64,000 bases of DNA from JACXTP01 sp963789555 (GTDB lineage Archaea; Thermoplasmatota; Thermoplasmata; Methanomassiliicoccales; UBA472): assembly GCA_963789555.1 (NCBI GenBank), contig CAWBKY010000006.1:1-64000 (forward strand), in the 5' to 3' direction. Below, piece by piece: positions 39,523 through 48,999 of this stretch. The position numbers and the translations under genes were made by a program. The stretch's first letter is position 1, and the number at the start of each line of letters is the position of its first letter. The notes beneath the pieces are model-generated. The model saw nothing but the letters and a program-made list of their open reading frames with translations, had not been told where the DNA came from and did not search any database.

Positions 39523-40657
39523 ATGTCCGTTGGACCGAAGGAGCCCCGTGTGGGCGTTTTCATATGCAGATGCGGAGGTCAGATCGACCTCAGCATTGAC
39601 ACTGAACGACTGGCATCGTCCGCCCAAGAGGAGCAGGACGTGGTATTCACTCAAACCCTGCCCTATCTGTGCCACCCAGCCGGAATGGACGAGATCGCAG
39701 AACGGATCAAGGGCGAGGGTTTGGACCGGGTGGTGATAGCCGCCTGCTCGCCTCGCCTCTACCTGCAATCGTTCCAGGAGACCATCGAGGGAGCGGGATT
39801 GAACCGCCTCATGATCGACATGGCAAACATCAGGGAGCAGGTGGCCTGGGTGCACTTCCGCGATAAGGAGGCCGCGACCAGGCAAGGCCGAGGACATGGT
39901 GGGCATGGCCATCGCCAAGGTGCGGAACCAGCTTCCCGACGAGCATGGCAACGTCTCCTTCGTCAACAAGTCCCGTTGCGTCGGATGTGGGGTGTGCGAG
40001 AGCGTCTGCAACGTCAACGCCATCACCCTGGCTCCCGACCCGGCCTTCAATGACAAGCGCAAGGCGACGGTGAACCCGAAGGCCTGCGTCGGTTGCGGCG
40101 CATGCGTCTCCGCCTGCCCCACCGCGGCCATGGACCAGACGTTCTTCTCCAACCGACAGATATTGGCTCAGATAGAGAGGTCGCTGGCCAATAGGGACGA
40201 GGAGTCCGCCTTCCCTCACATACTGGTGTTCTCATGCCATTGGTGCTCCTACTCCTCCGCCGACCAGGCCGGTCTGATGCGCATGGAGCTGGACCCCCAT
40301 TTCCGCACGGTGAGGACCATGTGCTCCGCCCGGGTCGACCCAGAGTGGGTGCTGAAGGCCATCGCCTCCGGTGCGGACGGCATAATGATCCTGGCGGGCG
40401 TTCCTGGACGTTGCCATTATGAGATCGGGAACCTACGCACCCGGAAGCGCATGACCTTGCTGCAGATGGTGCTCAAGCAATACGGTTTCGACGAGAACCG
40501 ATTCCAGGTGAAATACGTGGACTCGGACCAACCTGAAGCCTACGTGCGGACCGTGCAGGAGTTCATGGACAAGATCAAGCAGCTCGGTCCCAACCCCATC
40601 GAGGCCACGACCATCGTGGACCCGCAACGGGTCGAGCTCCCCTACCTAAAACTCTGA
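39523..40657 (+). CDS. HdrA N-domain / ferredoxin / MvhD fusion without FAD domain (one frame change)
   Basis: Three modules in one chain of about 377 residues. Residues 1-130 match the N-terminal domain of heterodisulfide reductase HdrA (GVFICRCGGQIDLSIDTERL, DRVVIAACSPRLYLQSF, MANIREQVAWVHF). The FAD (thioredoxin-reductase-like) domain that should follow is missing. Instead come two [4Fe-4S] motifs (CVGCGVCESVC and CVGCGACVSACP). The C-terminal 140 residues are MvhD-like (SCHWCSYSSADQAG, MCSARVDPEWVLKA, GRCHYEIGNL). A one-base insertion near 39883 splits the frame inside the HdrA domain. It probably passes electrons between a hydrogenase- or formate-dehydrogenase-like donor and an HdrA-type flavoprotein. 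Confidence 0.85.
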
Positions 40658-40659
40658 AA

Positions 40660-40712
40660 ACCCCTTAATCATATTTTTATTTAATAAAAAATATAAATCA
40701 GGGAAAGGGTTT
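40660..40712. terminator. AT-rich inverted repeat between convergent genes
   Basis: The 66-base gap between the HdrA-MvhD fusion and the symporter holds ATATTTTTATT facing its near-perfect complement AATAAAAAATAT, framed by AACCCC and a more distant GGGTTT. T-tracts on both strands fit a bidirectional terminator. Confidence 0.5.
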
Positions 40713-40723
40713 GGAAATTTAGA

Positions 40724-42248
40724 TCAGGCTTGTGCCGGTTTCGTTGCCCCCACACCCCACTTCTGCGTCAGCAGGGAGACGACGATCATGGTCAGGAAGC
40801 CTAGCGCTATGCTCACTATGCCCGGGTTGGTCAACGGGAAGATGTAGTTCGTGGGCATGAATGTGGGGCTGATCAATATCAGCAGCAGGGACGAGGAAAG
40901 CCCGACCGCGATGCTGGATATTATCCCCCATTCCGTGGCCCTCTTCCAGAAGAGCACTCCGATCAACGCCGGGATGTTGGCCGATGCCGCTATGGCGAAC
41001 GCCAGACCCACCAGGTAGGCCACGTTCTCCCCTTCCATCGCTATGCCTAGCAATATGGCCACCACTCCCACGCCTACCGCCGTGAGCTTCGATACCCGGA
41101 GCGCCGATTTCTCGGACTTCTTCTTTCCCAGTATCTCAGAGTATATGTCGTGGGCGATCGCACCCGCCGCGGCCATGATCAGGCCGGACACCGTCCCCAG
41201 GATGGTGGCGAAAGCTATCGACGAGATCACGGCGAAGAAGGTCTCCCCTCCGATGAAGTAAGCCAGCGTCGGCGCGGACAGGTTGGAGTCGTTCACGATG
41301 AACTCTCCCTGACCGGCGAAGTAGTTCGTCCCCAGGCCGATGAACAGCGTCAGGATGTAGAATATCCCGATACATATGATGGCCACCACTGTCGACTTCC
41401 TAGCATCGGACGGCTTCGGCACCGTGTAGTACCGGATGAGGATGTGCGGCAGCGCAGCCGTGCCCAGGATGAGCGCCAGCATCAGCGAGGCGAAGTCCCA
41501 TGGGTCCTTGTACTTCGTACCAGGGGCCATGAACTCTTCCCCGGTGAACTGCGGCAACCCCGTCTTCGGCGACACCGAACCGTTCTGGATGAAGTAGTTG
41601 ATGAAGTCCAGGGGGTCGATATCCAGCTACCACCAGCACTCCGATCACCAGCGCCACGCCGGCGATGAGCAACAGAAGACCTTTGATGAACTGCACCCAA
41701 GTGGTGGACACCATGCCGGCGGTGGCCACGATGAGGATCACGATGCCCCCCACCAGGACCACTCCCGCCCAATAAGGCAGTCCGATCAAAGGCTGGATGA
41801 TAGTGCCTGCCCCCACCATCTGTGGGATAAGGTAGAACACGCTCACTATCAACGTGCTTATCGCCGCGGCCAGGCGCACCCTCTTGCTCTTGAACTTGCT
41901 CACCAGGGCGTCGGCGAAGGTGTACTTGCCCATGACGCGGAGCGGTTCCGCTATGAGGAACAAGGCCACTATCCATCCGGCCAGGAACCCTATGCCGTAG
42001 ATGAAGCCATCATAACCGAAGAAGGCGATCAGACCGGCCACTCCCAGGAACGAGGCGGCGCTAAGGTAGTCCCCAGCGAAGGCCACTCCGTTCACGAACC
42101 ATTTCACGCCCCCGCCGGCCACGTAGTAGTGGCCCGCCGTCCTGACCCGCCTCGAGAAATATACCGAGATGGCCAGGGTGATGAGCACGATCATGACGAA
42201 CAGGGCGAACGCCAGAGGCTTGAAGTCATTGGTCAATGCTTCGGCCAT
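40724..42248 (-). CDS. Sodium:solute symporter, ActP-like (one frame change)
   Basis: SSS-family transporter of about 507 residues. YYVAGGGVKWFVNGVAFAGD then YLSAASFLGVAGLIAF is the ActP signature. GWIVALFLIAEPLRVMGKYT and TWVQFIKGLLLL are also present, and PHILIRYYTVP matches the sodium-binding helix region. A one-base insertion near 41625 splits it in a periplasmic loop. It probably takes up acetate or another small carboxylate with sodium. The start codon lies 1 base after the stop of the UspA-DUF485 gene, so both come from one mRNA. Confidence 0.88.
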
Positions 42249-42249
42249 G

Positions 42250-42973
42250 TTACAAGGCCTCCTGCTTTCCCGCGTACCAGTTGAACACCACGGCCATGAT
42301 GATGGCGAGGATGATCACCGTCAGTCCGAGCACCATGCCCGACGTTCAGTTTCCCGACCGCCTCGCTCATCACGCTCCGGTCGAAGCTGCCGAAGTACAG
42401 CAGCGTCCCATAGACCGCGATATAGATGGTGAACAGTACCAGACCCACCTTGAACTGCTTGCTCGAGGTGATGGTCTTGACCGTGATCTCCTTTGGTCGG
42501 GAGGCGATCTTCCTGGCCAATGCCAGGGCCTCCTTCCCTTGCGTCTCGGTGGGGTTGATGGCGACGACCTCACATTGCGCCATTTTGGTCACCGCCCGAG
42601 CGACATCCCCAAGGTAAAGTTCAGTGATGCCGTGAGGTTTGGAGCAACCCATGACGATGGCCTCGACCTTGAACTCCTCCGCCACTCGGACGATGGTCCC
42701 TGCCACTGGCCCTTCTTGGGTGATCTCCTCGACCTCGACCCCCTTCTGTTTGGCCAGTTCCCTGGCGAACTTCATCCCGTCGATGTCGGGGCAGCGTCTT
42801 AGACCGACGTTCTCGGCGGTCTGCTCCACCTCCATCGTGGGGGTCATTTCCACCACGCTCAGGACGATGAGGGTGGCCTTCTCCGCTTTGGCCCTGTCGA
42901 CAGCGACGATCGTGGCCGCCAAGGCCGGCAATGAGCTGTCGGTGGGCAATAGGATCCTCCTCATGAGATCCAC
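42250..42973 (-). CDS. UspA domain fused to DUF485-like membrane domain (one frame change)
   Basis: Residues 1-140 are a universal stress protein domain: MRRILLPTDSSLPALAATIV, then VEAIVMGCSKPHGITELYLG with the GxxG-x9-G ATP motif in altered form. Residues 172-240 contain two TM helices (VGLVLFTIYIAVYGTLLYFG, and GMVLGLTVIILAIIMAVVF after removing one base near 42343), ending NWYAGKQEAL. This two-helix layout is that of DUF485, the small partner of ActP symporters, normally a separate protein. The symporter follows at once. The fusion suggests that a nucleotide- or stress-sensing domain gates the transporter. That is inference. Confidence 0.78.
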
Positions 42974-43020
42974 CCCCGTTCTCCCTGGAATGTCTCCAAC
43001 TGGTTCGGAGCGGGACCGCA

Positions 43021-43035
43021 GGCCTTATATAGGCC
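43021..43035 (-). promoter_or_regulatory. TATA box inside an inverted repeat, UspA-symporter operon
   Basis: GGCCTTATATAGGCC has 5-base arms (GGCCT/AGGCC) around a TATAT centre, about 50 bases before the UspA ATG. The TATATA is positioned as a TATA box. The GC arms suggest an operator overlapping it, so a repressor could exclude TBP. Confidence 0.45.
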
Positions 43036-43076
43036 TCAGTCCCGTCGCTGAACCGGTCGGTGACGGGGCGCTCCAT

Positions 43077-43516
43077 AGCGCCTTGACGTCGCTGCCAGTC
43101 CAGCTTCGCCTAGGACGTTTGCTTGGATGGGTTAGTTCATCCCGCATAAAGGAGGGCAGGCAAATTTCTATTACTTATAATTATACTATTTTTACTACGA
43201 TAATTGACGAAATTATCAAGTATTTCTACTAATTTCGAATAATGATGGTTTGATTACTGAAAAACATACAAGGTTAACGATTTTCGAAATCGTCTATCGA
43301 CGTAGGGCTTGTCATGCTGTGTCAAGGTCGAATGGGAATCCGCACATTACCCAGATGATCGGTGCGGGAACAGATCATCATCTTTATGTTCGTCAATCAT
43401 CGAACTCGATCAATTAAATAAGTTTTGATTATGAACGTATCTGACTCTGGAACCATCGAGTGCAGAAATCGAAGTGTATAACTACGAAAATCGCTATCAA
43501 CCAAAAAAGAAGTAGT
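43077..43516. other. Non-coding AT-rich gap
   Basis: About 440 bases between the UspA operon start and the NifX-like gene end, with lower GC than the neighbours. Several short A/T runs occur near 43170-43260 and 43400-43440. I find no open frame with coding character, no tRNA and no repeat. It is perhaps the site of a lost gene. Confidence 0.5.
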
Positions 43517-43843
43517 TCACCCTCGTTGCCGGCGACGGTTGAACGCATCCAAGGCTTGCTTGACCGTACCCTCCTCGTCGGTGACCAACTTGATGCCCTT
43601 GGACTCCAGCTTCTTGACCCCATGCGGTCCTACGAAACCGGTGATCACCACCTCCGCCTTGAGATGGATGATGTTCTCGGCGGTTTGGATCCCATACCCA
43701 ATGTCCGTGTCCACCAGCACGTTGTCGAAGACCTCGAACTCCATGGTGTCCGGGTCCACTATGAGCAGGAAGGGAGCGTGGCCGAACTCCTCGGCCACCA
43801 GGGCGTCCAGGTCCTCCCCTTCCGCGGTGACGCACACCCTCAT
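43517..43843 (-). CDS. NifX/NifB-type dinitrogenase iron-molybdenum cofactor family protein
   Basis: The 108 residues match the NifB/NifX/VnfX cofactor-binding domain: RVCVTAEGEDLDALVAEEFG, HAPFLLIVDPDTMEFEVFDN, then VVITGFVGPHGVKKLESKGI. Stand-alone members in methanogens usually accompany Mrp/NBP35 ATPases rather than nitrogenase. Here the start overlaps the Mrp stop by 4 bases (ATGA). It probably holds or delivers an Fe-S cluster with the Mrp protein. No nif genes are present. Confidence 0.88.
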   Translation of the reverse strand: MRVCVTAEGEDLDALVAEEFGHAPFLLIVDPDTMEFEVFDNVLVDTDIGYGIQTAENIIHLKAEVVITGFVGPHGVKKLESKGIKLVTDEEGTVKQALDAFNRRRQRG

Positions 43844-44718
43844 TTCTTTCCCCCGTACTGGAATGGCTTCACTTTTCGCTTCGGGGCGCTCTCAACGGTC
43901 TTGCGGACCCTCTCGGCCAATTCCTCGAACGCCTTGGCGCCCGGGGAATCGGGCTTGGAGAGGACGATGGGCTTGCCATCGTCCCCGCTCGGGACCATCT
44001 CCACGTCGATGGGTATCTTGCCCAGGAAGGGCACGCCCATCTCTTCCGCCGCTTTCTTTCCCCCGCCCACCTTGAACAGGTCGATCTCCTCGCCGCAATG
44101 GGGGCACTTCAATCCGGACATGTTCTCCAGTATTCCCAGTACTGGCAGGTTGAGCGCCTTGGCGAATGTGACCGACTTCCGGGAGTCCAACAACGCTACG
44201 TCCTGAGGGGTGGTGACGATTATGGCCCCGTCCGCCTCGGGGATGAGCTGGGCGATGGACAGCGGTTCATCCCCGGTGCCTGGTGGGAGATCGACGATGA
44301 GATAGTCCAGGGTCCCCCAGTTCACATCCTCCAGGAACTGGCGTATGGCGCCCATCTTCATCGGTCCCCGCCATACCACTGGCGCGTCCTTGCTGGAGAT
44401 GAGGAAGGCCATGGACATGACCTTCAGGTGAGGGGTGACCTCCACCGGGAACAGCCCCTCCTCGTCTCCGGTGATGCGGGCCTCCTCCACGCCCAACATC
44501 TTGGGTATGTTGGGACCAGTGATGTCCGCGTCAAGGATGCCCGTGTCCAGTCCGCGCATGGCCAGGGCGGTGGCGAGATTGGTGGCCACGGTGGACTTCC
44601 CCACCCCTCCCTTGCCGCTCATTACGATGATCTTATGCTTTATCTTGGCCAGATGCTTCATCAGTTTGACATCTTCCTCTTGCACGGTCATTATGTCTAT
44701 GTCGTTATCTCCCTGCAT
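43840..44718 (-). CDS. Mrp/NBP35-family Fe-S cluster carrier ATPase
   Basis: P-loop protein of 292 residues that carries [4Fe-4S] clusters to target enzymes. The deviant Walker A is SGKGGVGKSTVATNLA, switch I is DADITGPNIPKMLG, Walker B is DYLIVDLPPGTGDEP, and the cluster-binding CxxC is in GLKCPHCGEEIDLF. The next in-frame ATG (MTVQEEDVK) is a possible later start. It is coupled to the NifX-like gene downstream and lies 62 bases downstream of an HTH_10 regulator on the same strand. Confidence 0.93.
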   Translation of the reverse strand: MQGDNDIDIMTVQEEDVKLMKHLAKIKHKIIVMSGKGGVGKSTVATNLATALAMRGLDTGILDADITGPNIPKMLGVEEARITGDEEGLFPVEVTPHLKVMSMAFLISSKDAPVVWRGPMKMGAIRQFLEDVNWGTLDYLIVDLPPGTGDEPLSIAQLIPEADGAIIVTTPQDVALLDSRKSVTFAKALNLPVLGILENMSGLKCPHCGEEIDLFKVGGGKKAAEEMGVPFLGKIPIDVEMVPSGDDGKPIVLSKPDSPGAKAFEELAERVRKTVESAPKRKVKPFQYGGKK

Positions 44719-44780
44719 GTTAACACCCGGTGGGATTATCTGGTATATGTAGGCAACTGATATAAAATTCGGTCAGGGTT

Positions 44781-45434
44781 TCATTTGCTCTCGCGAAGGT
44801 GCCTCTCGATGATGTTGCGCTCCCCGCGTTGCAATATCTCGGTGAGGGTGGACGGGGCTACCTTCATCTGGGCCGCCATCTCGCGGACCGTTGTCCTCCT
44901 CGGATAATCATAGTATCCCATCTCGAAGGCCTTGCGCACGATCTCCTCCTGCCTCATGGTCAGGGCGGCATCGTCCTCCACCTGGGCCAAGCGCAGCACC
45001 TTGACCTTGCACCCCATCCTCTGCAGCTTTTCGGTGAGCCGGGCCAGCGCCCCTTCGGAGGTCAGGACGACGTCCCATTCGACGGTACCATCGTCCTTGG
45101 TCTGGGCGCCGCGAAGGAAGCAGTCCGATTCCATGATGGTGCGGCAGGCGAAGCATTTCTTCGTGACCAGGGAGCCTTTGGCCCTCCCTCCCCCGAGAGA
45201 GGTCAGTTGCACGTTTTGCACGTCAGGATGCGCCATGATCTGTTCCGTGACGGCCTCGATCTCAGCCTCCTTCGCCTCTATCTCAAAAAGACTGTGGCCG
45301 CCCCCTTCGGGATGGGGCATGCAGTCCAAGATGCGGATGGGCCTTCCAGTTCCCTCGCAGACGGCCTTGACCCAACCATCCTTCATGTCCACCGAGATGA
45401 TCGCTTCCATCATGGCGGGACTTCCTATGCCCAT
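44781..45434 (-). CDS. HTH_10 (bacterio-opsin-activator type) transcriptional regulator
   Basis: The 217-residue protein has an N-terminal ligand-binding-like region and a C-terminal HTH_10: LTMRQEEIVRKAFEMGYYDY, PRRTTVREMAAQMKVAPST, then LTEILQRGERNIIERH. Cysteines in KKCFACRTIMESDC could bind metal. It is a paralogue of the regulator at 53.4-54.1 kb, sharing the YDYPRR and RGERN core. It precedes mrp/nifX in the same direction and may control Fe-S functions. Confidence 0.87.
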   Translation of the reverse strand: MGIGSPAMMEAIISVDMKDGWVKAVCEGTGRPIRILDCMPHPEGGGHSLFEIEAKEAEIEAVTEQIMAHPDVQNVQLTSLGGGRAKGSLVTKKCFACRTIMESDCFLRGAQTKDDGTVEWDVVLTSEGALARLTEKLQRMGCKVKVLRLAQVEDDAALTMRQEEIVRKAFEMGYYDYPRRTTVREMAAQMKVAPSTLTEILQRGERNIIERHLRESK

Positions 45435-45537
45435 CTGGGCTATTATCTTTGCGTGTCCCTTTCTGACAGGTCATAGAAAGTAAGAATTATGGTTGTGCGT
45501 CAATTGAATCCGATATCGATGGCAGGGTGAGAGCGAG

Positions 45538-47880
45538 TTGACATACCTGATGGAACTCCGCAAAGGAGTGAAGAACGTGGGAGGGAAGGGGGAGAACCTC
45601 ATCCCCCTCCAGAAACGGAGGTGGCTGGTCGTCCCGAAAACGATGGTTTTGGTTTGGGACGCTTATTTGGACTCCATCAGGGACGAGGCTGGGACCATGG
45701 CCAAGGTGAGGGCGGAACTCGCTCGCTCCATTGTTCCTGGCAAACGTTACGCCGTCCGGTCCTCGGCTAACTTGGAGGATTCGGAGCAGCATTCCTTTGC
45801 GGGGAGGTTCCGATCCGTTCTGAACGTCGAAGGGGTCGATGCCATCTGCGCGGCCATCCTTGATGTCTGGGCCTCGACCCGGGACCCATCGGTGCAAGCC
45901 TATCTACGAAAGGCCGGTGCCTCGGAGGGATCCCTCAAGATGGCCGTCCTCATCCAAGAGATGGTGCCACCGGTCATCTCCGGGGTGTCGTTCAGCCGGA
46001 ACCCGATCACCGGCGCCTCGGAGGTCATATTGGAGGCGGTGGAAGGGTCCGGGGAGCGCCTCGTCCAGGAAGGTGTGACCCCGGACCGATGGGTGTTCCA
46101 TGGTGACAGGGTCGAGCGCAGCAGCGAAGGGACCCAGATGAGCGAATCATTGGCATTGCGGATCGCCACCCTAACGCGAAGGATGGATGAAACCTTGGGT
46201 CATCCATTGGACCTGGAATGGGTCTATGACGGGAAGAAGGTGCAATGGGTCCAGGCAAGGGAGATCACCGCGCTGAGGGACCTGAACATTTACAGCGACT
46301 CATTCTCCAAGGAGTTCCTTCCTGGTATGATCAAGCCCTTGGTTTGGACCGTTAACACCCCGTTGGTGAACGGCGCATGGGCCAGGTTGTTCGCCAAGCT
46401 TACCGGCATAAGGGATCTTGACCCCTCCACCTTCTCCAAGCAGTTCTATTACCGTGCCTATTTCAACATGAGCGTGGTCGGGCGGGTCTGGGAGAGGATG
46501 GGCATGCCCCGTGACTCTTTGGAGAGGTTGATGGTGGTGGGGGGAGAGAGGTCGAAGGGGGGGTTTCGTCCCACCCCGAAGATGATGCTAACCGTGCCCA
46601 GGGTCACTCTATTCATTATCGACATGGTGCGTTTGCACTGGGAGCTGGACCGTTTGTTGCAGAGAGTCCCGAAGGACCTGAAGCATTTTGAGGGACAAGA
46701 CCTTAGGTCCATGGACAGCGCAGCTCTTCTGGCCGAGGTGGACCGGCTTTTCCAGGTGGACCAAGAGCTCGCCTACTTCAACATCCTCACCTATCTTCAA
46801 TTGGCGATATCCAATCGCATGCTTCGGTCCGCCCTGAGCAAGGCTGGATACGACCTGGGCGATGTCAGGTTGGTTCCGGAGAGAAATGGGGACGTGGCAC
46901 GTTACCCCGACCAGGCCCTGGAACACTTGGTCCGGACCTACCAGGACCTTCCCCCTGAGGTTCGGGCCGAGGTGGACCAGGCATCGTATGACGGACTGCG
47001 GGACGTTGCTGGCGCCGAGCAATTGGTCCAAGGGCTGGAGGGCTTCCTGTCACAATTCGGATACCTGAGCGACAGCGGAAACGACATCTCCGTCAGACCT
47101 TGGCGCGAGGACCCCGACACCATATTGCGCACGGTCATCGGGTCGGGAGCTCACTTAAAATCCCTGACACAGAAGGATATATCCCAACTGGACCTGCCAT
47201 GGCAATTGCGATTCCGTATCCGATCCATCTATGGGCGCACCTGCCAAGATGCCTATTTCAAGGAAAGGGTGGGGGAGCTGTACGGTCAAGGTTACGGCCT
47301 GCTCCGCCCCTTGTTCCTGTCGATAGGGGACCATATGGTGGAAAAGAATGTCATACGGTCCCGTGAGGACATATTCTTTCTTTACATGCACGAGGTACGC
47401 CAGACAGTGGATGGTGGTTGCGCAGACAACACTTGCAACGACCTCCGGATCAGGGTGACTATGAGGAGGAAGGAGATGGAAGCTCTCAGAGAGGCCGTCC
47501 TTCCCCCCATCATATATGGGGAACGGGCGCCTCCCATGGAAAGGGTTGGTTCCGATCTGATGAAGGGCGTCGCCACATCTGGAGGTTATCATCAAGGCCC
47601 GGCCCGAGTGGTCAAGGGGCTGTCCGACCTAGGCAAGGTCGAACCTGGCGATGTCCTGGTCATCCCCTACTCCGACGTGGGTTGGACCCCGCTCTTCGCC
47701 AAGGCCGGGGCGGTCGTTTCCGAGGCCGGAGGGATGCTGTCCCATTCATCCATAATCGCCAGGGAGTATGGCATTCCAGCCGTGGTGTCTGTGCCCGGCG
47801 CCATGTCCATCAAGGATGGGACGCAATTGCTGGTGGATGGATACAAAGGCGAGGTGCGGCGGGTCTTGGACGCGCTCTAG
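45538..47880 (+). CDS. PEP-synthase-like / rifampicin-phosphotransferase-like enzyme
   Basis: The 780 residues have the three-part layout of dikinase-like phosphotransferases. The N-terminal ATP-grasp domain has GGKGENLIPLQ, YAVRSSANLEDSEQHSFAGR, VLIQEMVPPVISGVSFSRNP and LDLEWVYDGKKVQWVQAR. A helical central domain follows, then a C-terminal swivelling phospho-histidine domain with H736 in EAGGMLSHSSIIAREYGIPA. The PEP/pyruvate TIM barrel of true PEP synthase is absent, as in rifampicin phosphotransferases. The substrate is unknown. The frame is intact. The start is TTG 45538, preceded by GGTGAG; ATG 45550 is an alternative. The stop overlaps the convergent wecB by 3 bases. Confidence 0.8.
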   Translation: MTYLMELRKGVKNVGGKGENLIPLQKRRWLVVPKTMVLVWDAYLDSIRDEAGTMAKVRAELARSIVPGKRYAVRSSANLEDSEQHSFAGRFRSVLNVEGVDAICAAILDVWASTRDPSVQAYLRKAGASEGSLKMAVLIQEMVPPVISGVSFSRNPITGASEVILEAVEGSGERLVQEGVTPDRWVFHGDRVERSSEGTQMSESLALRIATLTRRMDETLGHPLDLEWVYDGKKVQWVQAREITALRDLNIYSDSFSKEFLPGMIKPLVWTVNTPLVNGAWARLFAKLTGIRDLDPSTFSKQFYYRAYFNMSVVGRVWERMGMPRDSLERLMVVGGERSKGGFRPTPKMMLTVPRVTLFIIDMVRLHWELDRLLQRVPKDLKHFEGQDLRSMDSAALLAEVDRLFQVDQELAYFNILTYLQLAISNRMLRSALSKAGYDLGDVRLVPERNGDVARYPDQALEHLVRTYQDLPPEVRAEVDQASYDGLRDVAGAEQLVQGLEGFLSQFGYLSDSGNDISVRPWREDPDTILRTVIGSGAHLKSLTQKDISQLDLPWQLRFRIRSIYGRTCQDAYFKERVGELYGQGYGLLRPLFLSIGDHMVEKNVIRSREDIFFLYMHEVRQTVDGGCADNTCNDLRIRVTMRRKEMEALREAVLPPIIYGERAPPMERVGSDLMKGVATSGGYHQGPARVVKGLSDLGKVEPGDVLVIPYSDVGWTPLFAKAGAVVSEAGGMLSHSSIIAREYGIPAVVSVPGAMSIKDGTQLLVDGYKGEVRRVLDAL

Positions 47881-48955
47881 TGGGATAGGACGATGTCGAG
47901 GATGCGTTCGGCGGCATTGCCATCTCCCAGAGGGCAGGTCCAGTCCCGGCTTCGACCGAACATGTCCTTCGCCCCTTCCAGGATCCTCTTAGGATCAGCC
48001 CCGACCAGAACGTTCCCGCCCACCATGACCGTCTCTGGCCTCTCCGTAGCGTCCCTCAAGGTGACACAGGGCACATGGAGGATGCACGCCTCCTCCTGCA
48101 CCCCACCGGAATCGGTCAGCAACAGGGTGGCGTTAGCCTCCAGCTGCAGGAAGTCCAGGTAGCCTACGGGATCGATGACGCGCACCTCGTCGGGGACGAC
48201 GATGGCGAAGTTGGAGAGGTTCTTCCTGGTCCGGGGGTGCAGGGGCAGGATGACCGGCATGTCGGAACTCCTTCGCGCAGGACACCAGTCCGTCCACGAG
48301 GCCGCGCAGTCTCACAGGGTCGTCGACGTTCTCCTGGCGGTGCAAGGTACCCAAGAAGATAGCCCCTGGGCCTAAGACCCAGCTCGCTCAAGGCCTTGCC
48401 TCGCCTTTTGGATATGTCCATGTTCTGCAGCAAGGCGTCCACCACGGTGTTCCCTACGACATGGACCTTGGCCGGGTCGATGCCCTCCTTGAGCAGGTTC
48501 TGCCTCGAGACCTCGGTGGGAGCGAACAGCATGTCGGAAATATGGTCCGCCAGGACCCGGTTGACCTCCTCGGGCATCTTGCGGTCATAGGAGCGGAGAC
48601 CAGCCTCCACGTGCCCGATCGGGATGTCTAGCTTGGCCGCGGCGAGGGCTGCGGCCAGCACGGTGTTGGTGTCCCCCTGCACCAGAACGGCGTCCGGCCT
48701 TTCGTCCATGAGGACCTTCTCGATGGCCACCAATATCGCGCCGGTCTGTTTTCCATGTGTGCCCGAGCCCACGTTAAGGTTGTATCGCGGGTCTGGTAGC
48801 TCCAGGTCCTGGAAGAATATCCGGTCCATCTCATATGAATAATGCTGGCCGGTGTGGATCAGGATGAATTCAACGCCCCGCCGCTGGCACGCGCGCACCA
48901 GAGGTGCCATCTTTACGATCTCCGGTCTAGTGCCCAGTACTATGCACACCTTCAT
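47877..48955 (-). CDS. wecB: UDP-N-acetylglucosamine 2-epimerase (two frame changes)
   Basis: Interconverts UDP-GlcNAc and UDP-ManNAc for surface glycans. The N-terminus is MKVCIVLGTRPEIVKMAPLV. Then come ILIHTGQHYSYEMDRIFF, VLVQGDTNTVLAAALAAAK, GHVEAGLRSYDRKMPEEVNR and LTDSGGVQEEACILHVPCVT, all hallmarks of the family. Frame changes near 48365 (before LGTLHRQENVDDP) and 48263 (KEFDMPVILPLHPRT) are fixed by removing one base each, giving about 358 residues. No glycan gene cluster surrounds it here. Confidence 0.93.
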
Positions 48956-48999
48956 GCGGGACCAGGATATGGGCAGGCTCGATATAACTCTATTCGGGG

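Noticed and set aside
43517..44718. Nitrogen fixation function for the NifX-like/Mrp pair
   Set aside because: No nifH, nifD, nifK or nifB radical-SAM gene; the pair is common in non-fixing methanogens as Fe-S carriers.
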